A stretch of 64,000 nucleotides of DNA from Kibdelosporangium banguiense (lineage in GTDB: Bacteria; Actinomycetota; Actinomycetes; Mycobacteriales; Pseudonocardiaceae). A program made the position numbers and the translations under genes. Of this stretch, positions 19,196 through 27,750 are shown piece after piece (positions within the stretch are counted from its first letter, which is position 1; each line of letters starts with the position of its first letter). The stretch covers positions 4,601,203 to 4,665,202 of the forward strand of contig NZ_JAGINW010000001.1 in the NCBI RefSeq assembly GCF_017876405.1. Direction: 5' to 3'. Under the pieces are notes generated by a model. The model was not told where the DNA came from and ran no database searches. It saw nothing but the letters and a program-made list of their open reading frames with translations.

Positions 19196-20833
19196 GTGAA
19201 CACGAAGAACAGACGGATCGTGCTGATCATCGGGGCCCTGGCGGTGGTGGTGACCACCCTCGCCGGGGTCCTTTTGTTATGGCCGGAGGGGGAGAACAAA
19301 CCGGTCAGTGCCACCTCAGCCGCGCCGAAGCCCACGGCGGGCCCGTCACCGGTCCAGGTGGTCGACAGCTTCCTGCAGGCCCTGTCAGCGGGCAGTGCGG
19401 CCCAGGCAGCGGCGATGACCGACAACCCGGCAGCCGCGGAGACGGCGATCGCCGCACTTGCCAAGAACGTGCCCGCGGGCACCATGAAGTTCACCCGGGA
19501 CGGCACGACCGGCGCGCAGTCGGATGGCGGGGCGGTCAAGGTCCCGGTCAGGGTCACCATCACGGTATCGAGCGCCAACGAGTGGAAAAGCTCGATGGAC
19601 CTGGTCCGCACCGGCGACAAATGGGTCGTGAAGTGGGCTCCCACAGTGATCCACCCCCAGCTCGCGGAGGGGCAGAGCATCGCCGTGCTCGGCCAGGTGG
19701 TCGGCCAGACCGGCAAGCCCGCGGTGCTCGGCGAGGACGGCAACCCGATCATGGTCTGGCAGGGCGCGACGGCTGAGCCCACCGATCCGAAAATCTCCCC
19801 GTTGCTGCTCAAGGCCCTGGTGAGCGGTGGCGGCGGTGGGCCGGGCGATACCGACACCCGGCACATCTCGATCATCGACGGGGCAGGCAAGGAAGTAGGA
19901 CAGCCGCTCTTCGGGACGGCCGCCACGCCGGCGTCGACCGAGCCGATCAAGTCGACGGTCAATGCGAAGGTCTCCGTCGCCGCGCAGAACGCCGTCGCCA
20001 AGGCCACGCAGGAGACCATGATCGTCGCGATCAAGCCGTCGACCGGCGGCATCCTTGCCGTGGCGCACAATGGCGCGGCCGGCTCCGCGTCGAATGCCCT
20101 GAACGGCCTGTACCCGCCGGGCTCCGCCTTCAAGATCATCACAGCCACGGCGGCGATCCAGCAGGGCATGTCACTCGACTCCGGCGTCCAGTGTCCCGGC
20201 CAGGTGACGGTCGGCGGCCGCACGCTGAAGAACGCCGGTTTCGACCTCGGCGCGGTGAAACTCCGGACCGCGTTCGCCAGGTCCTGCAACACGACCTTCG
20301 GTGAGATCGCCGGCAATCTCCAGCCCGACGACCTGAAGAAAGCAGCCGACCAGTTCGGATTGAACGCGGACTACTCGATTCCCGGGATCTCCACCGAACT
20401 CGGCAAGGTCGAGCCCGCAGGCAGCATCGTGCAGCGCGTCGAGGACAGCATCGGCCAGGGCAACATCAAGGCCTCGCCGTTGGGAATGGCCGTCGTCGCG
20501 GCGACCGTCGCCGCCAAGAGACCCATCACCCCGCAGCTGCGGGGCGACGCGAAAACCCAGGTCGTCGCTGGCTACAACGCGCCTTCTGCAGCTGTCCTCG
20601 GTCAGCTGCAGACCATGATGCGTGAGGTCGTCACGTCCGGTACCGCCACAGCTCTCACGAAGTTCAACGCCTCAGGGAAGACCGGTACGGCGGAAACCGA
20701 GAACCAGGGCGACAACGCGCACGGCTGGTTTGTCGGCTACCGCGGGGATGTGGCGTTCGCCGTGCTGGTCGTGGATGGCAAGACGTCCAGTCTGGCCGTG
20801 AATGTGGCCGCGGCCTTCCTCGGCGGCCTCTGA
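19196..20833 (+). CDS. Penicillin-binding protein with MecA-type N-terminal domain
   Basis: This 545 aa peptidoglycan transpeptidase is anchored by one N-terminal helix (residues about 8-28). Residues about 45-160 resemble the NTF2-like MecA_N domain (VVDSFLQALSAGSAAQAAAMT), followed by a short linker and the transpeptidase domain. The active-site motifs are Ser310-x-x-Lys313 in PPGSAFK, Ser363-Cys-Asn365 and Lys495-Thr-Gly497. The classical PBP dimerisation region seems much reduced: only about 100 aa separate the MecA_N part from the catalytic domain. GTG 19196 follows GGGGG. It is probably non-essential and accessory to the dcw-encoded enzymes. Confidence 0.88.
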   Translation: MNTKNRRIVLIIGALAVVVTTLAGVLLLWPEGENKPVSATSAAPKPTAGPSPVQVVDSFLQALSAGSAAQAAAMTDNPAAAETAIAALAKNVPAGTMKFTRDGTTGAQSDGGAVKVPVRVTITVSSANEWKSSMDLVRTGDKWVVKWAPTVIHPQLAEGQSIAVLGQVVGQTGKPAVLGEDGNPIMVWQGATAEPTDPKISPLLLKALVSGGGGGPGDTDTRHISIIDGAGKEVGQPLFGTAATPASTEPIKSTVNAKVSVAAQNAVAKATQETMIVAIKPSTGGILAVAHNGAAGSASNALNGLYPPGSAFKIITATAAIQQGMSLDSGVQCPGQVTVGGRTLKNAGFDLGAVKLRTAFARSCNTTFGEIAGNLQPDDLKKAADQFGLNADYSIPGISTELGKVEPAGSIVQRVEDSIGQGNIKASPLGMAVVAATVAAKRPITPQLRGDAKTQVVAGYNAPSAAVLGQLQTMMREVVTSGTATALTKFNASGKTGTAETENQGDNAHGWFVGYRGDVAFAVLVVDGKTSSLAVNVAAAFLGGL

Positions 20834-20872
20834 CACTACGGTCGTTCCAGAACTTTCGGCGCATGTGATGCA

Positions 20873-20905
20873 CGCGCTCGTCCTGGTTGCATATGGACGA
20901 GCGCG
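20873..20905 (+). promoter_or_regulatory. Hairpin next to the ribosome site of the C15-like gene
   Basis: Perfect 11-base arms (20873-20883 and 20895-20905, left arm CGCGCTCGTCC) enclose TGGTTGCATAT. The right arm abuts GAGGAGG, the ribosome site of the GTG at 20917. No T-run follows, so it looks more like a translational or stability element than a terminator for the upstream PBP gene. Confidence 0.45.
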
Positions 20906-20916
20906 AGGAGGAGTTT

Positions 20917-22167
20917 GTGAAAATTGTCCTTCGTAGGGCGTTGACCTGCGGAATTGTCATCGGTTCGCTGATCGCTTCGGCACCGCTCGCGGTCGCGCAG
21001 ACCGATGGCACCGACTGTTTCGACCGCACTGTGGCGGTGACCGTGTCAGAGCGCCGCATCGACTTGGCGGTGCCACAGGAGTTACTGCGCCGCAGCGGTT
21101 TCGACCGGTTCAGCCCTCGTTTCGAACGTCTGCTGTGCGCCGTACGGTCCAAGCATGCAGCCGAACTGCTGGTCCGGACGGAAGGCGCCAACCTGTGGCG
21201 CGCTGCCGTGGACCGTGTTCAGGGCCGTGGCCCCGCTGGTGGTGACCTGGCCCGCGCGGACGACCGGCCGCTGTACTGGGCTCGTCTGCAGCTGACCAAG
21301 GCCCTCCGGCAATGGCGGCCGTCGTTCAATCTGACGGCCGGAACCCGGACCGCGTTGATCAATTCGCTGGAGGCCGGTTCCCGCGGTCAGGACGCGGTGA
21401 CCTTCCCGCCAGGGCGTGGCCTGCGCAAGGTACTGGTCAGCGGCTTCGACCCATTCCAGTTGGATGGCGACATCCGGCGTAGCAACCCGTCGGGCGCCAA
21501 CGCCTTGGCCCTGGACGGTGTCATTCTCCGCACGCCAACCGGCCCCGCCATGATCCGGACCGCGATGTTCCCGGTGCTGTGGAGCCCGTTCGAGGCCGGC
21601 ACAGTCGAGCGCACGTTCCTGAGCGCGATGCCCGAACTCGACATGTTCGCCACCGTCAGCCAGGGCCGTGTCGGCCGCATCGACATCGAACGCTACAACG
21701 GCCGCTGGCACACCGGCCCGGACAACGACAACGAGAACCGCGCCAGCGCAATCCCCATCCCTTCGGGCATCCCGACCGTGACACCCCAGCCGGAATTCGT
21801 ACCGACGACCTTGCCCTACGCGAAGATCGTCGCAGCCCCATCAGGCCGTTTCCCGGTCTTCGACAACACATCGGTGACCGAGATCCCCGCAGGTACCACC
21901 ACCCCGGTCGTCTCCCCGACAGGCCCGACTCCAGGCTCAGTAGCCCGGGCAGGCGGTGGCGGAAGCTACCTCTCCAACGAGATCGCCTACCGCACAACCC
22001 TGTTGCGTGACGCGCTGAAACTCACCACCCCCGGCGGCCACATCCACACCCCGGTCCTCCTGTTCGCGCCCGACAACACAACCCTGGTGACAGACCCCAC
22101 CTTCGAACAGAACCGCACCGACATAGTCGCCCAGATCCGGAAGATCATCGAAACAGCCCTGTCCTGA
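20917..22167 (+). CDS. Secreted pyroglutamyl-peptidase-like (C15 family) protein with Cys-to-Ser change
   Basis: The product is 416 aa with a signal peptide (VLRRALTCGIVIGSLIASA, cleavage after AVAQ). After a 130-residue N-terminal region, VLVSGFDPFQLDGDI...NPSGANALALDG matches the start of pyrrolidone-carboxylate peptidases. The catalytic Glu is present as Glu258 (IDIERYN) and the His as His377 (GHIHTP). The position of the nucleophile, normally AGTYVCN, reads GGSYLSN with Ser353. A 75-residue Pro/Thr-rich insertion precedes it. Exported location and the Cys-to-Ser change suggest altered or lost peptidase activity. GTG 20917 behind GAGGAGG is chosen over upstream ATGs because the signal peptide then starts the protein. 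Confidence 0.7.
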   Translation: MKIVLRRALTCGIVIGSLIASAPLAVAQTDGTDCFDRTVAVTVSERRIDLAVPQELLRRSGFDRFSPRFERLLCAVRSKHAAELLVRTEGANLWRAAVDRVQGRGPAGGDLARADDRPLYWARLQLTKALRQWRPSFNLTAGTRTALINSLEAGSRGQDAVTFPPGRGLRKVLVSGFDPFQLDGDIRRSNPSGANALALDGVILRTPTGPAMIRTAMFPVLWSPFEAGTVERTFLSAMPELDMFATVSQGRVGRIDIERYNGRWHTGPDNDNENRASAIPIPSGIPTVTPQPEFVPTTLPYAKIVAAPSGRFPVFDNTSVTEIPAGTTTPVVSPTGPTPGSVARAGGGGSYLSNEIAYRTTLLRDALKLTTPGGHIHTPVLLFAPDNTTLVTDPTFEQNRTDIVAQIRKIIETALS

Positions 22168-22177
22168 TCCCCGCTCG

Positions 22178-22206
22178 CGGCCCGGCTCGTCACCAGAGCC
22201 GGGCCG
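22178..22206 (+). terminator. Terminator-like hairpin after the C15-like gene
   Basis: Perfect 11-base arms CGGCCCGGCTC and GAGCCGGGCCG with a 7-base loop begin 10 bases after the stop codon. No T-run follows, which is common in high-GC actinomycetes. Confidence 0.6.
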
Positions 22207-22310
22207 TGCCATGTCCAGCTCATCGGGAATCTCTTGTTCTTGTGTGCCTTTCCAGTTCGCGGCCTGCGGTGATGGTGCGCGGGACCGGGTCCGGTGGCTG
22301 ATAATGCGGT

Positions 22311-22592
22311 GTGGGATTTCGGTTCGGTGTGCGCGTGAAGCCTGGGGCACGAAAGGATCGGGTGGGTGGCCGGTGGGGTGAAAACGCTCTCATAGTCGCG
22401 GTGGCGGCGCCCGCGGTGGAAGGGAAGGCGAACGAGCGGCTGAGGGCGGTTCTGGCGAAGGCTTTTGGTGTCCGCAAAGGGGATGTGTCCGTTGTGGCAG
22501 GTGATCGGGGCCGCGACAAGGTGATCGAGCTGTCGCCCGCACCGGCAGATGCGGCCGAACGGCTCAACATGCTGCTTGCCGAGAGCACTTAG
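22311..22592 (+). CDS. DUF167 (YggU) family protein
   Basis: A 93 aa small cytoplasmic protein with the family signature VRVKPGARKDRVGG at the start and VAAPAVEGKANERLRAVLAKAFGVRKGDVSVVAGDRGRDKVIEL in the core. The molecular role is unknown. It starts with GTG at 22311 without a strong ribosome site and stands 21 bases ahead of the antiporter gene, so the two may be co-transcribed. Confidence 0.9.
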   Translation: MGFRFGVRVKPGARKDRVGGRWGENALIVAVAAPAVEGKANERLRAVLAKAFGVRKGDVSVVAGDRGRDKVIELSPAPADAAERLNMLLAEST

Positions 22593-22613
22593 GACAGATG
22601 CGACAATGCCCGC

Positions 22614-24092
22614 GTGGACGGGCTGACCCTTGCCCTGGGGATCGGGGCTGCCGTGGTGCTCGTGGCCGTGCTCGCGGTCCGGGTGTCGGTTCGGCTCGGC
22701 CTTCCTTCGCTGTTGCTGTACCTGGCCATCGGGGTCGCGATCGGCGAGTCGGGCATTGGCATCCACTTCGACGACGCCCAACTGACCAAAGCGCTCGGCC
22801 TTGCCGCACTTGTGCTGATTCTTACCGAGGGCGGCCTGACCACTCGCTGGACAGACGTCCGACCATCCCTGGGTATCGGCATCACACTGTCCACTTTGGC
22901 CGAAGCGGTCAGTATCGGTGTGACTGCGACCGGTTTGCACTACATCCTTGGCCTGGACTGGAAACAGGCCGCGCTCTGGGGCGCCGTGCTCGCCTCGACC
23001 GACGCCGCCGCAGTGTTCAGCGTCCTGCGCAGCCTGGGTGTCAGCAAACGGATCGTCGGTTCGCTCGAACTCGAGTCGGGGATCAACGACGCGCCCTCGT
23101 ACATAGCCGTCGTCCTGCTCTCGACCTCGACCGTGATCGATTGGACGGTCCCGCTGCTCGCGGTCTACGAGCTCGCGGCGGGCGCCCTGATCGGCCTGCT
23201 CTTCGGTTGGCTGGGCGCGATCGCATTGCGACGTATCGCGTTGCCGGCCACGGGTCTGTACCCGCTCGCGACGGTCGCCGTGTGCGTCGCGGCTTTCTCC
23301 ACCGGCCAGCTCGCACATGCCTCCGGACTGCTGGCGACCTACGTGGCCGGCCTGGTACTGGGCAATTCCGAGCTTCCACACCGTGCGGACACGCTCTCGT
23401 TTGCCGAAGGACTCGGCTGGCTGTCCCAGATCGGCCTGTTCGTGTTGCTCGGCCTGTTCTCCTCACCGGCCCGGCTGCTCGACGCCATCGTTCCCGGCCT
23501 GGTGGCTGCGGCTGTCCTGCTCCTGCTGGCCCGCCCGCTGTCGGTTCTGCTGTCCGCGTTGCCGTTCCGCCTGCCCTGGCGAGAACAGGTGTTCTTGTCG
23601 TGGGCCGGTCTGCGGGGCGCGGTCCCGATCGTGCTGGCGATGATCCCGCTCAGTGAAGGCGTGCCCGGCGCCCGGTCACTGGTCGACGCGGTGTTCGTGC
23701 TGGTGATCGTGCTGACCCTGGTCCAGGGCAGCACGCTGCCGTTGCTGACCAGGGTGCTCGGCCTGGCCAAGGGCGCCAAGTCGACCGAGATGGAGGTCGA
23801 CGCGGCGCCCCTGGACGAGCTGGGAGCCGAGCTGATCCAGGTGAAGATCCCGCAGGGCTCCCGGCTGCACGGCATCTACCTGACCGAACTACGCCTCCCG
23901 CCAGGCGCGACTGTCAGCCTCGTCACACGCAACGGATCGGCCTTCACCCCGGAGCCGACCACTCGTCTGCAAACCCACGACCACATCCTCATCGTGGCCA
24001 CCAGGCAGGCCAGAGCCGCGACCGAGCGGCGGATCCGGGCCGTCGACCGAGCAGGCAAATTCGCACGCTGGCGGGGCGAACAGGGCCACTGA
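22614..24092 (+). CDS. Cation/proton antiporter with TrkA-C domain (NhaP2-like)
   Basis: This 492 aa CPA-family antiporter has about 12 membrane helices over residues 1-390. The ion-site region reads LASTDAAAVFSVLRSLGVSKRIVGSLELESGINDAPSYIAV, a K+/H+ or Na+/H+ exchanger signature. A cytoplasmic TrkA_C-like regulatory domain follows (IPQGSRLHGIYLTELRLPPGATVSLVTRNG ... LQTHDHILIVA). The domain pair is that of NhaP2/CvrA-type K+/H+ antiporters. Ion specificity cannot be read from sequence. GTG start at 22614. Confidence 0.88.
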   Translation: MDGLTLALGIGAAVVLVAVLAVRVSVRLGLPSLLLYLAIGVAIGESGIGIHFDDAQLTKALGLAALVLILTEGGLTTRWTDVRPSLGIGITLSTLAEAVSIGVTATGLHYILGLDWKQAALWGAVLASTDAAAVFSVLRSLGVSKRIVGSLELESGINDAPSYIAVVLLSTSTVIDWTVPLLAVYELAAGALIGLLFGWLGAIALRRIALPATGLYPLATVAVCVAAFSTGQLAHASGLLATYVAGLVLGNSELPHRADTLSFAEGLGWLSQIGLFVLLGLFSSPARLLDAIVPGLVAAAVLLLLARPLSVLLSALPFRLPWREQVFLSWAGLRGAVPIVLAMIPLSEGVPGARSLVDAVFVLVIVLTLVQGSTLPLLTRVLGLAKGAKSTEMEVDAAPLDELGAELIQVKIPQGSRLHGIYLTELRLPPGATVSLVTRNGSAFTPEPTTRLQTHDHILIVATRQARAATERRIRAVDRAGKFARWRGEQGH

Positions 24093-24192
24093 GCCCGGTC
24101 TGTCCAGTCGCCCTGGACTGTGGTGTGCAGCACATTTGAGCGGGCAGACGGTCGCGCGGAACGGCCACTATCGGCTACTCTGTCGAAACGAA

Positions 24193-24303
24193 GGTCATGA
24201 GTGCCAGCGTCAAGCCCCGGCTTGCTGGCCGGCAACCCTCCTACCGCGGTGGGGTGCCCCGGGTGAGGACCAGGCCCGCCACACAAGGTGGTCGGGCAAG
24301 CGC
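24193..24303 (+). promoter_or_regulatory. SAM-IV riboswitch
   Basis: The stretch GGTCATGAGTGCCAGCG followed by CAAGCCCCGGCTTGCTGGCC, GGCAACCCTCC, GCGGTGGGGTGCCCCGGGTGA and GACC matches the actinobacterial SAM-IV core from memory of the family. Arms GGTC/GACC close the core, and a downstream hairpin (24274-24297, GCCCGCCAC with GTGGTCGGGC) follows. It ends about 45 bases before the start of a class V aminotransferase, so SAM would repress that sulfur-related gene. Confidence 0.9.
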
Positions 24304-24347
24304 GGACCCTTCCAAGACGGGTCCCTGAGGCCCGGAGGAAGTCCGCC

Positions 24348-25706
24348 ATGACGCTCGCACTGCCAACTCAACGTTCGTTCGACGGCGTGGATACCTGTGC
24401 CGACGTCCAGGTCCCGGCAGTGACCGGCGCCGGCCTGACCGTCCCGCTCGCCACCGGTGCGCAGATCCAGTACGCGAACCTCGACCACGCGGCCAGTGCT
24501 CCCTGTCTGCGCGCGGTGCAGGACGCCGTCGACGAGTTGCTGCCCTGGTACGCCAGCGTCCACCGTGGCGCGGGATTCGCCTCTCAGGTCTCCACCAAGG
24601 TCTACGAGCGCGCCCGTGACGTGCTGCGCGAGTTCGTCGGCGCCCGCACCCGGGACACGGTGGTCTTCACCCGTAACACCACGGACTCCCTCAATCTGCT
24701 GGCCCGCTCGCTGCCGAAGACGACCGCTGTGGTGCTGTTCGACACCGAACACCACGCGGCTTTGCTGCCATGGCGGGGGCCGTGGGTCCGCCGGATCCAG
24801 ACCCCGCCGTCACCGGGCGACGCGGTTCTCGCCCTGGACACGGCTTTGGCTGCCGCGCCAACAGGTCCACGTCTTGTGGTGCTCACCGGTGCGTCCAATG
24901 TGACCGGTGAGTTGTGGCCGATCGTGGAACTCGCCGAGGTCGCACGACGGCACGGCGCGCGTGTCGTGCTGGACGCGGCCCAGCTCGCACCGCACCGCCA
25001 GATCGACATCCAGGCGTGGAACGTCGACTACGTCGTGCTGTCCGGTCACAAGCTGTACGCGCCCTTCGGCGCGGGTGCGCTGATCGGCCGCGCCGACTGG
25101 TTGCAGGCCGCCGAGCCGTACCTGGCCGGCGGAGGCGCGACCAAACAGGTCGTCAACTGGGGAGACCGGCTCGGCGTCTCCTGGTCGGCAGTGCCCGAAC
25201 GCCACGAGGCCGGCTCACCCAATGTCGTCGGCGTGCACGCGTTGGCGGTCGCCTGCAGGACCCTCGCCGAGAACTGGCACGACATCGAGGCACACGAACT
25301 CGCCCTGCTGCACCGCTTGCGCAAAGGTTTGCGCGATGTCCCCGGCCTCGCTGAACTCAGCATCTTCGACGGCCCTCGAGTCGGCGTGGTCAGCTTCACG
25401 ATCGACGGCCACGACGCCGGCCTGATCGCGGCTGCCCTGTCCGCGGAATACGGAATCGGCGTCCGCGACGGTGCCTTCTGCGCCCATATAGCCACCCGTC
25501 GCCTGCTCACGAAGGTGGGTTCGACAGAGCAGCGCGCACTGCGCGCCAGCCTCGGCCTCGGCAGCACCGCCGAGCACGTCGACCGTCTGGTCAACGCCCT
25601 TCGCACGCTGGTGACCGAAGGACCGGCGCTTGCCTACCGCCTCGAAGAAGGTCGCTGGGTCCCGGAGAACGACACCCGGCCCCTGCCGTCCTTCCTTGCC
25701 GGCTGA
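24348..25706 (+). CDS. Class V aminotransferase / cysteine desulfurase-like protein
   Basis: The product is a 452 aa PLP fold-type I enzyme. Motifs in order are NLDHAASAPCLRAVQDAV, VVFTRNTTDSLNLLARSL, RVVLDAAQLAPHR (the Asp that holds the PLP ring nitrogen) and VVLSGHKLYAPFGAGALIG, where Lys binds PLP. The fold matches SufS/CsdA-type desulfurases and selenocysteine lyases. Near the C-terminus GVRDGAFCAHI contains a candidate sulfur-accepting Cys. Control by a SAM-IV riboswitch supports a role in sulfur or methionine metabolism. ATG 24348 follows GGAGGAA. Substrate unknown. Confidence 0.85.
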   Translation: MTLALPTQRSFDGVDTCADVQVPAVTGAGLTVPLATGAQIQYANLDHAASAPCLRAVQDAVDELLPWYASVHRGAGFASQVSTKVYERARDVLREFVGARTRDTVVFTRNTTDSLNLLARSLPKTTAVVLFDTEHHAALLPWRGPWVRRIQTPPSPGDAVLALDTALAAAPTGPRLVVLTGASNVTGELWPIVELAEVARRHGARVVLDAAQLAPHRQIDIQAWNVDYVVLSGHKLYAPFGAGALIGRADWLQAAEPYLAGGGATKQVVNWGDRLGVSWSAVPERHEAGSPNVVGVHALAVACRTLAENWHDIEAHELALLHRLRKGLRDVPGLAELSIFDGPRVGVVSFTIDGHDAGLIAAALSAEYGIGVRDGAFCAHIATRRLLTKVGSTEQRALRASLGLGSTAEHVDRLVNALRTLVTEGPALAYRLEEGRWVPENDTRPLPSFLAG

Positions 25707-25739
25707 ACCAGGCGAGCCGGGGCCTATGCAGTTGTCAAG

Positions 25740-25895
25740 GTGCTGGTCGAGGGCGGCGGTGAGTTCATCGCCGCGCTGGCGTTGTCGCTCGTGCTGTGGC
25801 TGATCGCTGAGATCATGGTGTTGCTGCCGACTGTCGCCGGCACGATGCGCCGTGGCCGGCCGGCTCAACCTCAGGCGCCGACCCAGCGCTGGTAG
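25740..25895 (+). CDS. Possible 51 aa membrane peptide
   Basis: A short frame starting GTG at 25740 encodes one hydrophobic helix (FIAALALSLVLWLIAEIMVLL) and a basic Pro-rich tail. It overlaps the end of the converging dehydratase gene by 25 bases. No ribosome site is obvious. It is either a small real membrane protein or chance. Confidence 0.22.
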   Translation: MLVEGGGEFIAALALSLVLWLIAEIMVLLPTVAGTMRRGRPAQPQAPTQRW

Positions 25896-26833
25896 GCGTC
25901 CATGTCGACGTTGCTACCGCACACGATGGTGACCACGTGCCGGCCGGCGAAGCGGTCGCGGTCTTCGAGGATCGCCGCGATGCCAAGCGCGGCCGACGGT
26001 TCGACGACGAGGCCGGCATGGCCGAGGAGCATCCGCATACCGGCGATGATCGATGCCTCCTGGACCAGGACAGCGTCGTCAGCGACCACGAGGAGGTCGT
26101 CCAGGACGGCCGGGATGGGATACCGGCCGGCCACGCCGTCGGCGATGGTGTCGGTCGAGTCGGTGGTGACGACGCGCCGCTCGTGCCAGGAGCGCGTCAT
26201 CGCCGGTGCGCCTGATGGCTGGACGCAGATCACCTCGGCTCCAGGTGCCAAGGCCTTCACCACATGACCTACACCGGTGGCCAGCGCCCCACCGCCGAGG
26301 GCTATCAGGACAACGTCGAGTGACGGCATGGTGTCCACCAGCTCCAGGCCGATGGTCGCCGCGCCCTCGCAGGTCTCGATGTCCAGGCTGTCCTCGACCA
26401 GCCGGATGCCTTGGTGCTGCGCGATGGCCGCCGCCCGCGCGCGAGCCAGCTCGTGGTCGCCGTCCACCAGCTCCAACCGGGCGCCCAACGCACGGATGCG
26501 ATCAAGCTTGGCCACCGTCGCGTGGCGGGATGCCACGACGGTGACGTTGAGCCCTCGGTCCCGGCCGGACCACGCGAGAGCTTGGCCGAGGTTGCCCGCA
26601 CTCGCGCACACCACGTCTCGTGAGCCGCTGTCGGCGAGCAGGCTGGCGACCAGCTCGGTGCCACGGGCCTTGAAGCTACGGACCGGGTTCGCCGTTTCGA
26701 GCTTGATGTTCACTGCGCACCCGAGGCCAGGTTCCAACGCCTCGCAGCGATACAGCGGAGTGTCGAGGAAGATCGGGTCGATCATCCGTCGGGCCGCCTG
26801 GATCCGGTCGATGTCGAGGCGCGTTTCCTGCAC
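25871..26833 (-). CDS. Threonine/serine dehydratase-like PLP enzyme
   Basis: This is a 320 aa fold-type II PLP enzyme. The PLP lysine lies in NPVRSFKARGTELVASLL near residue 50, the phosphate-binding part near CASAGNLGQALAW, and the glycine loop is LIALGGGALATGVGHV. The set resembles threonine dehydratase/serine racemase catabolic types, without an ACT regulatory domain. The frame is open to 26989, but GTG at 26833 gives a product that starts in the usual place (MQETRLDIDRIQAARRMI). No strong ribosome site supports it. The 163 bases up to the next gene hold no clear feature. Confidence 0.82.
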   Translation of the reverse strand: MQETRLDIDRIQAARRMIDPIFLDTPLYRCEALEPGLGCAVNIKLETANPVRSFKARGTELVASLLADSGSRDVVCASAGNLGQALAWSGRDRGLNVTVVASRHATVAKLDRIRALGARLELVDGDHELARARAAAIAQHQGIRLVEDSLDIETCEGAATIGLELVDTMPSLDVVLIALGGGALATGVGHVVKALAPGAEVICVQPSGAPAMTRSWHERRVVTTDSTDTIADGVAGRYPIPAVLDDLLVVADDAVLVQEASIIAGMRMLLGHAGLVVEPSAALGIAAILEDRDRFAGRHVVTIVCGSNVDMDAYQRWVGA

Positions 26834-26996
26834 GACACAGCAGCATAGTTCACTCTCCTGTTCTCTCAGCCCGGTTCTGGGCCGGGCGTGCTCATGCTGG
26901 TTGATGGCGAAACAACTTGGTGGACACCGGAAACGAGCGGTGACCTCGGCCGGTGGACTTCTCAACCGGTGAACTCTGGCCAAGCTCAAGCTCAGA

Positions 26997-27746
26997 TCAC
27001 GCGATATCCCTGCGCTTCAGAAGTATTGCGGCACCTCCTAACGCGCCTGCGACGTACAGGACAAGCGCGGTCGCTGCTGCCCATGAACCGTGGGTGATGT
27101 GCTCAGCCAGGTTGGGCAGCATCACGGACGACAGTCGAACATCCCAAGGCTGGGGGACGAATCGGCTCACCATCGGCAGGAACAGCAGCAAAGTCACGAC
27201 GGCCGAGATGGCACCGGCTGCCGACCGGAGCATGACGCCGAATCCGAGCCCGATCAGCGCCGTCGCTGTCATGACAAGGCCGGTGACAAGCAGCATGGGG
27301 ATCTCCTCGGACACCGATGTGGTGTAGCCGGGTGACAGCGGCCGATCACCGACGATCCACCGGGCTGCGCCGAATGTGCCGAACAGGAAGACGAGTCCTG
27401 CCACGAGAGCGACACTGCCGACGACCACGATCTTTGCGGCTGCCAAGCGCATCCGTTGCGGACGGACTGTGAGACTGCTCGTGATGGTGCCGGTCGTGTA
27501 CTCGCTTGTGATCGCGAGAACGCCCAGGACTGCCACGCACAGCTGCGCCAACGGGAGGATTGCCTGCTCCATCGCGGGCGCTTGGAACCGGGTCCGGCGG
27601 TCGGGCGATAACTCGTCCCATCCCCGGGCACCCAGCCAAGCCAAGCACGCGCCCAGCAGCACGCTCCCGATCACCACGGCCAGGATCCAGTACGTCGACC
27701 GTACTGACCGGATCTTCAGCCACTCGGCTGCGAGTGAGTTCCGCAC
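26997..27746 (-). CDS. ABC-2 type exporter permease (second of pair)
   Basis: A 249 aa membrane protein with six hydrophobic helices, paralogous to the upstream permease. Both share EWLKIRSVRSTYW/EWLKMRSVRSTRF starts and LCLAVLGVLAITGEYSTGLIRTSLTV-like middles. The GTG at 27746 is chosen because it leaves seven residues before EWLK, exactly as in the paralogue, with AAGG 12 bases ahead. A longer ATG start at 27758 would overlap the preceding stop. It probably forms a heterodimer with its neighbour. Confidence 0.85.
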   Translation of the reverse strand: MRNSLAAEWLKIRSVRSTYWILAVVIGSVLLGACLAWLGARGWDELSPDRRTRFQAPAMEQAILPLAQLCVAVLGVLAITSEYTTGTITSSLTVRPQRMRLAAAKIVVVGSVALVAGLVFLFGTFGAARWIVGDRPLSPGYTTSVSEEIPMLLVTGLVMTATALIGLGFGVMLRSAAGAISAVVTLLLFLPMVSRFVPQPWDVRLSSVMLPNLAEHITHGSWAAATALVLYVAGALGGAAILLKRRDIA

Positions 27747-27750
27747 TTCG

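Noticed and set aside
24136-24351. Short ORF over the SAM-IV region
   Set aside because: The DNA is a structured riboswitch with conserved core words; the peptide has no family features.
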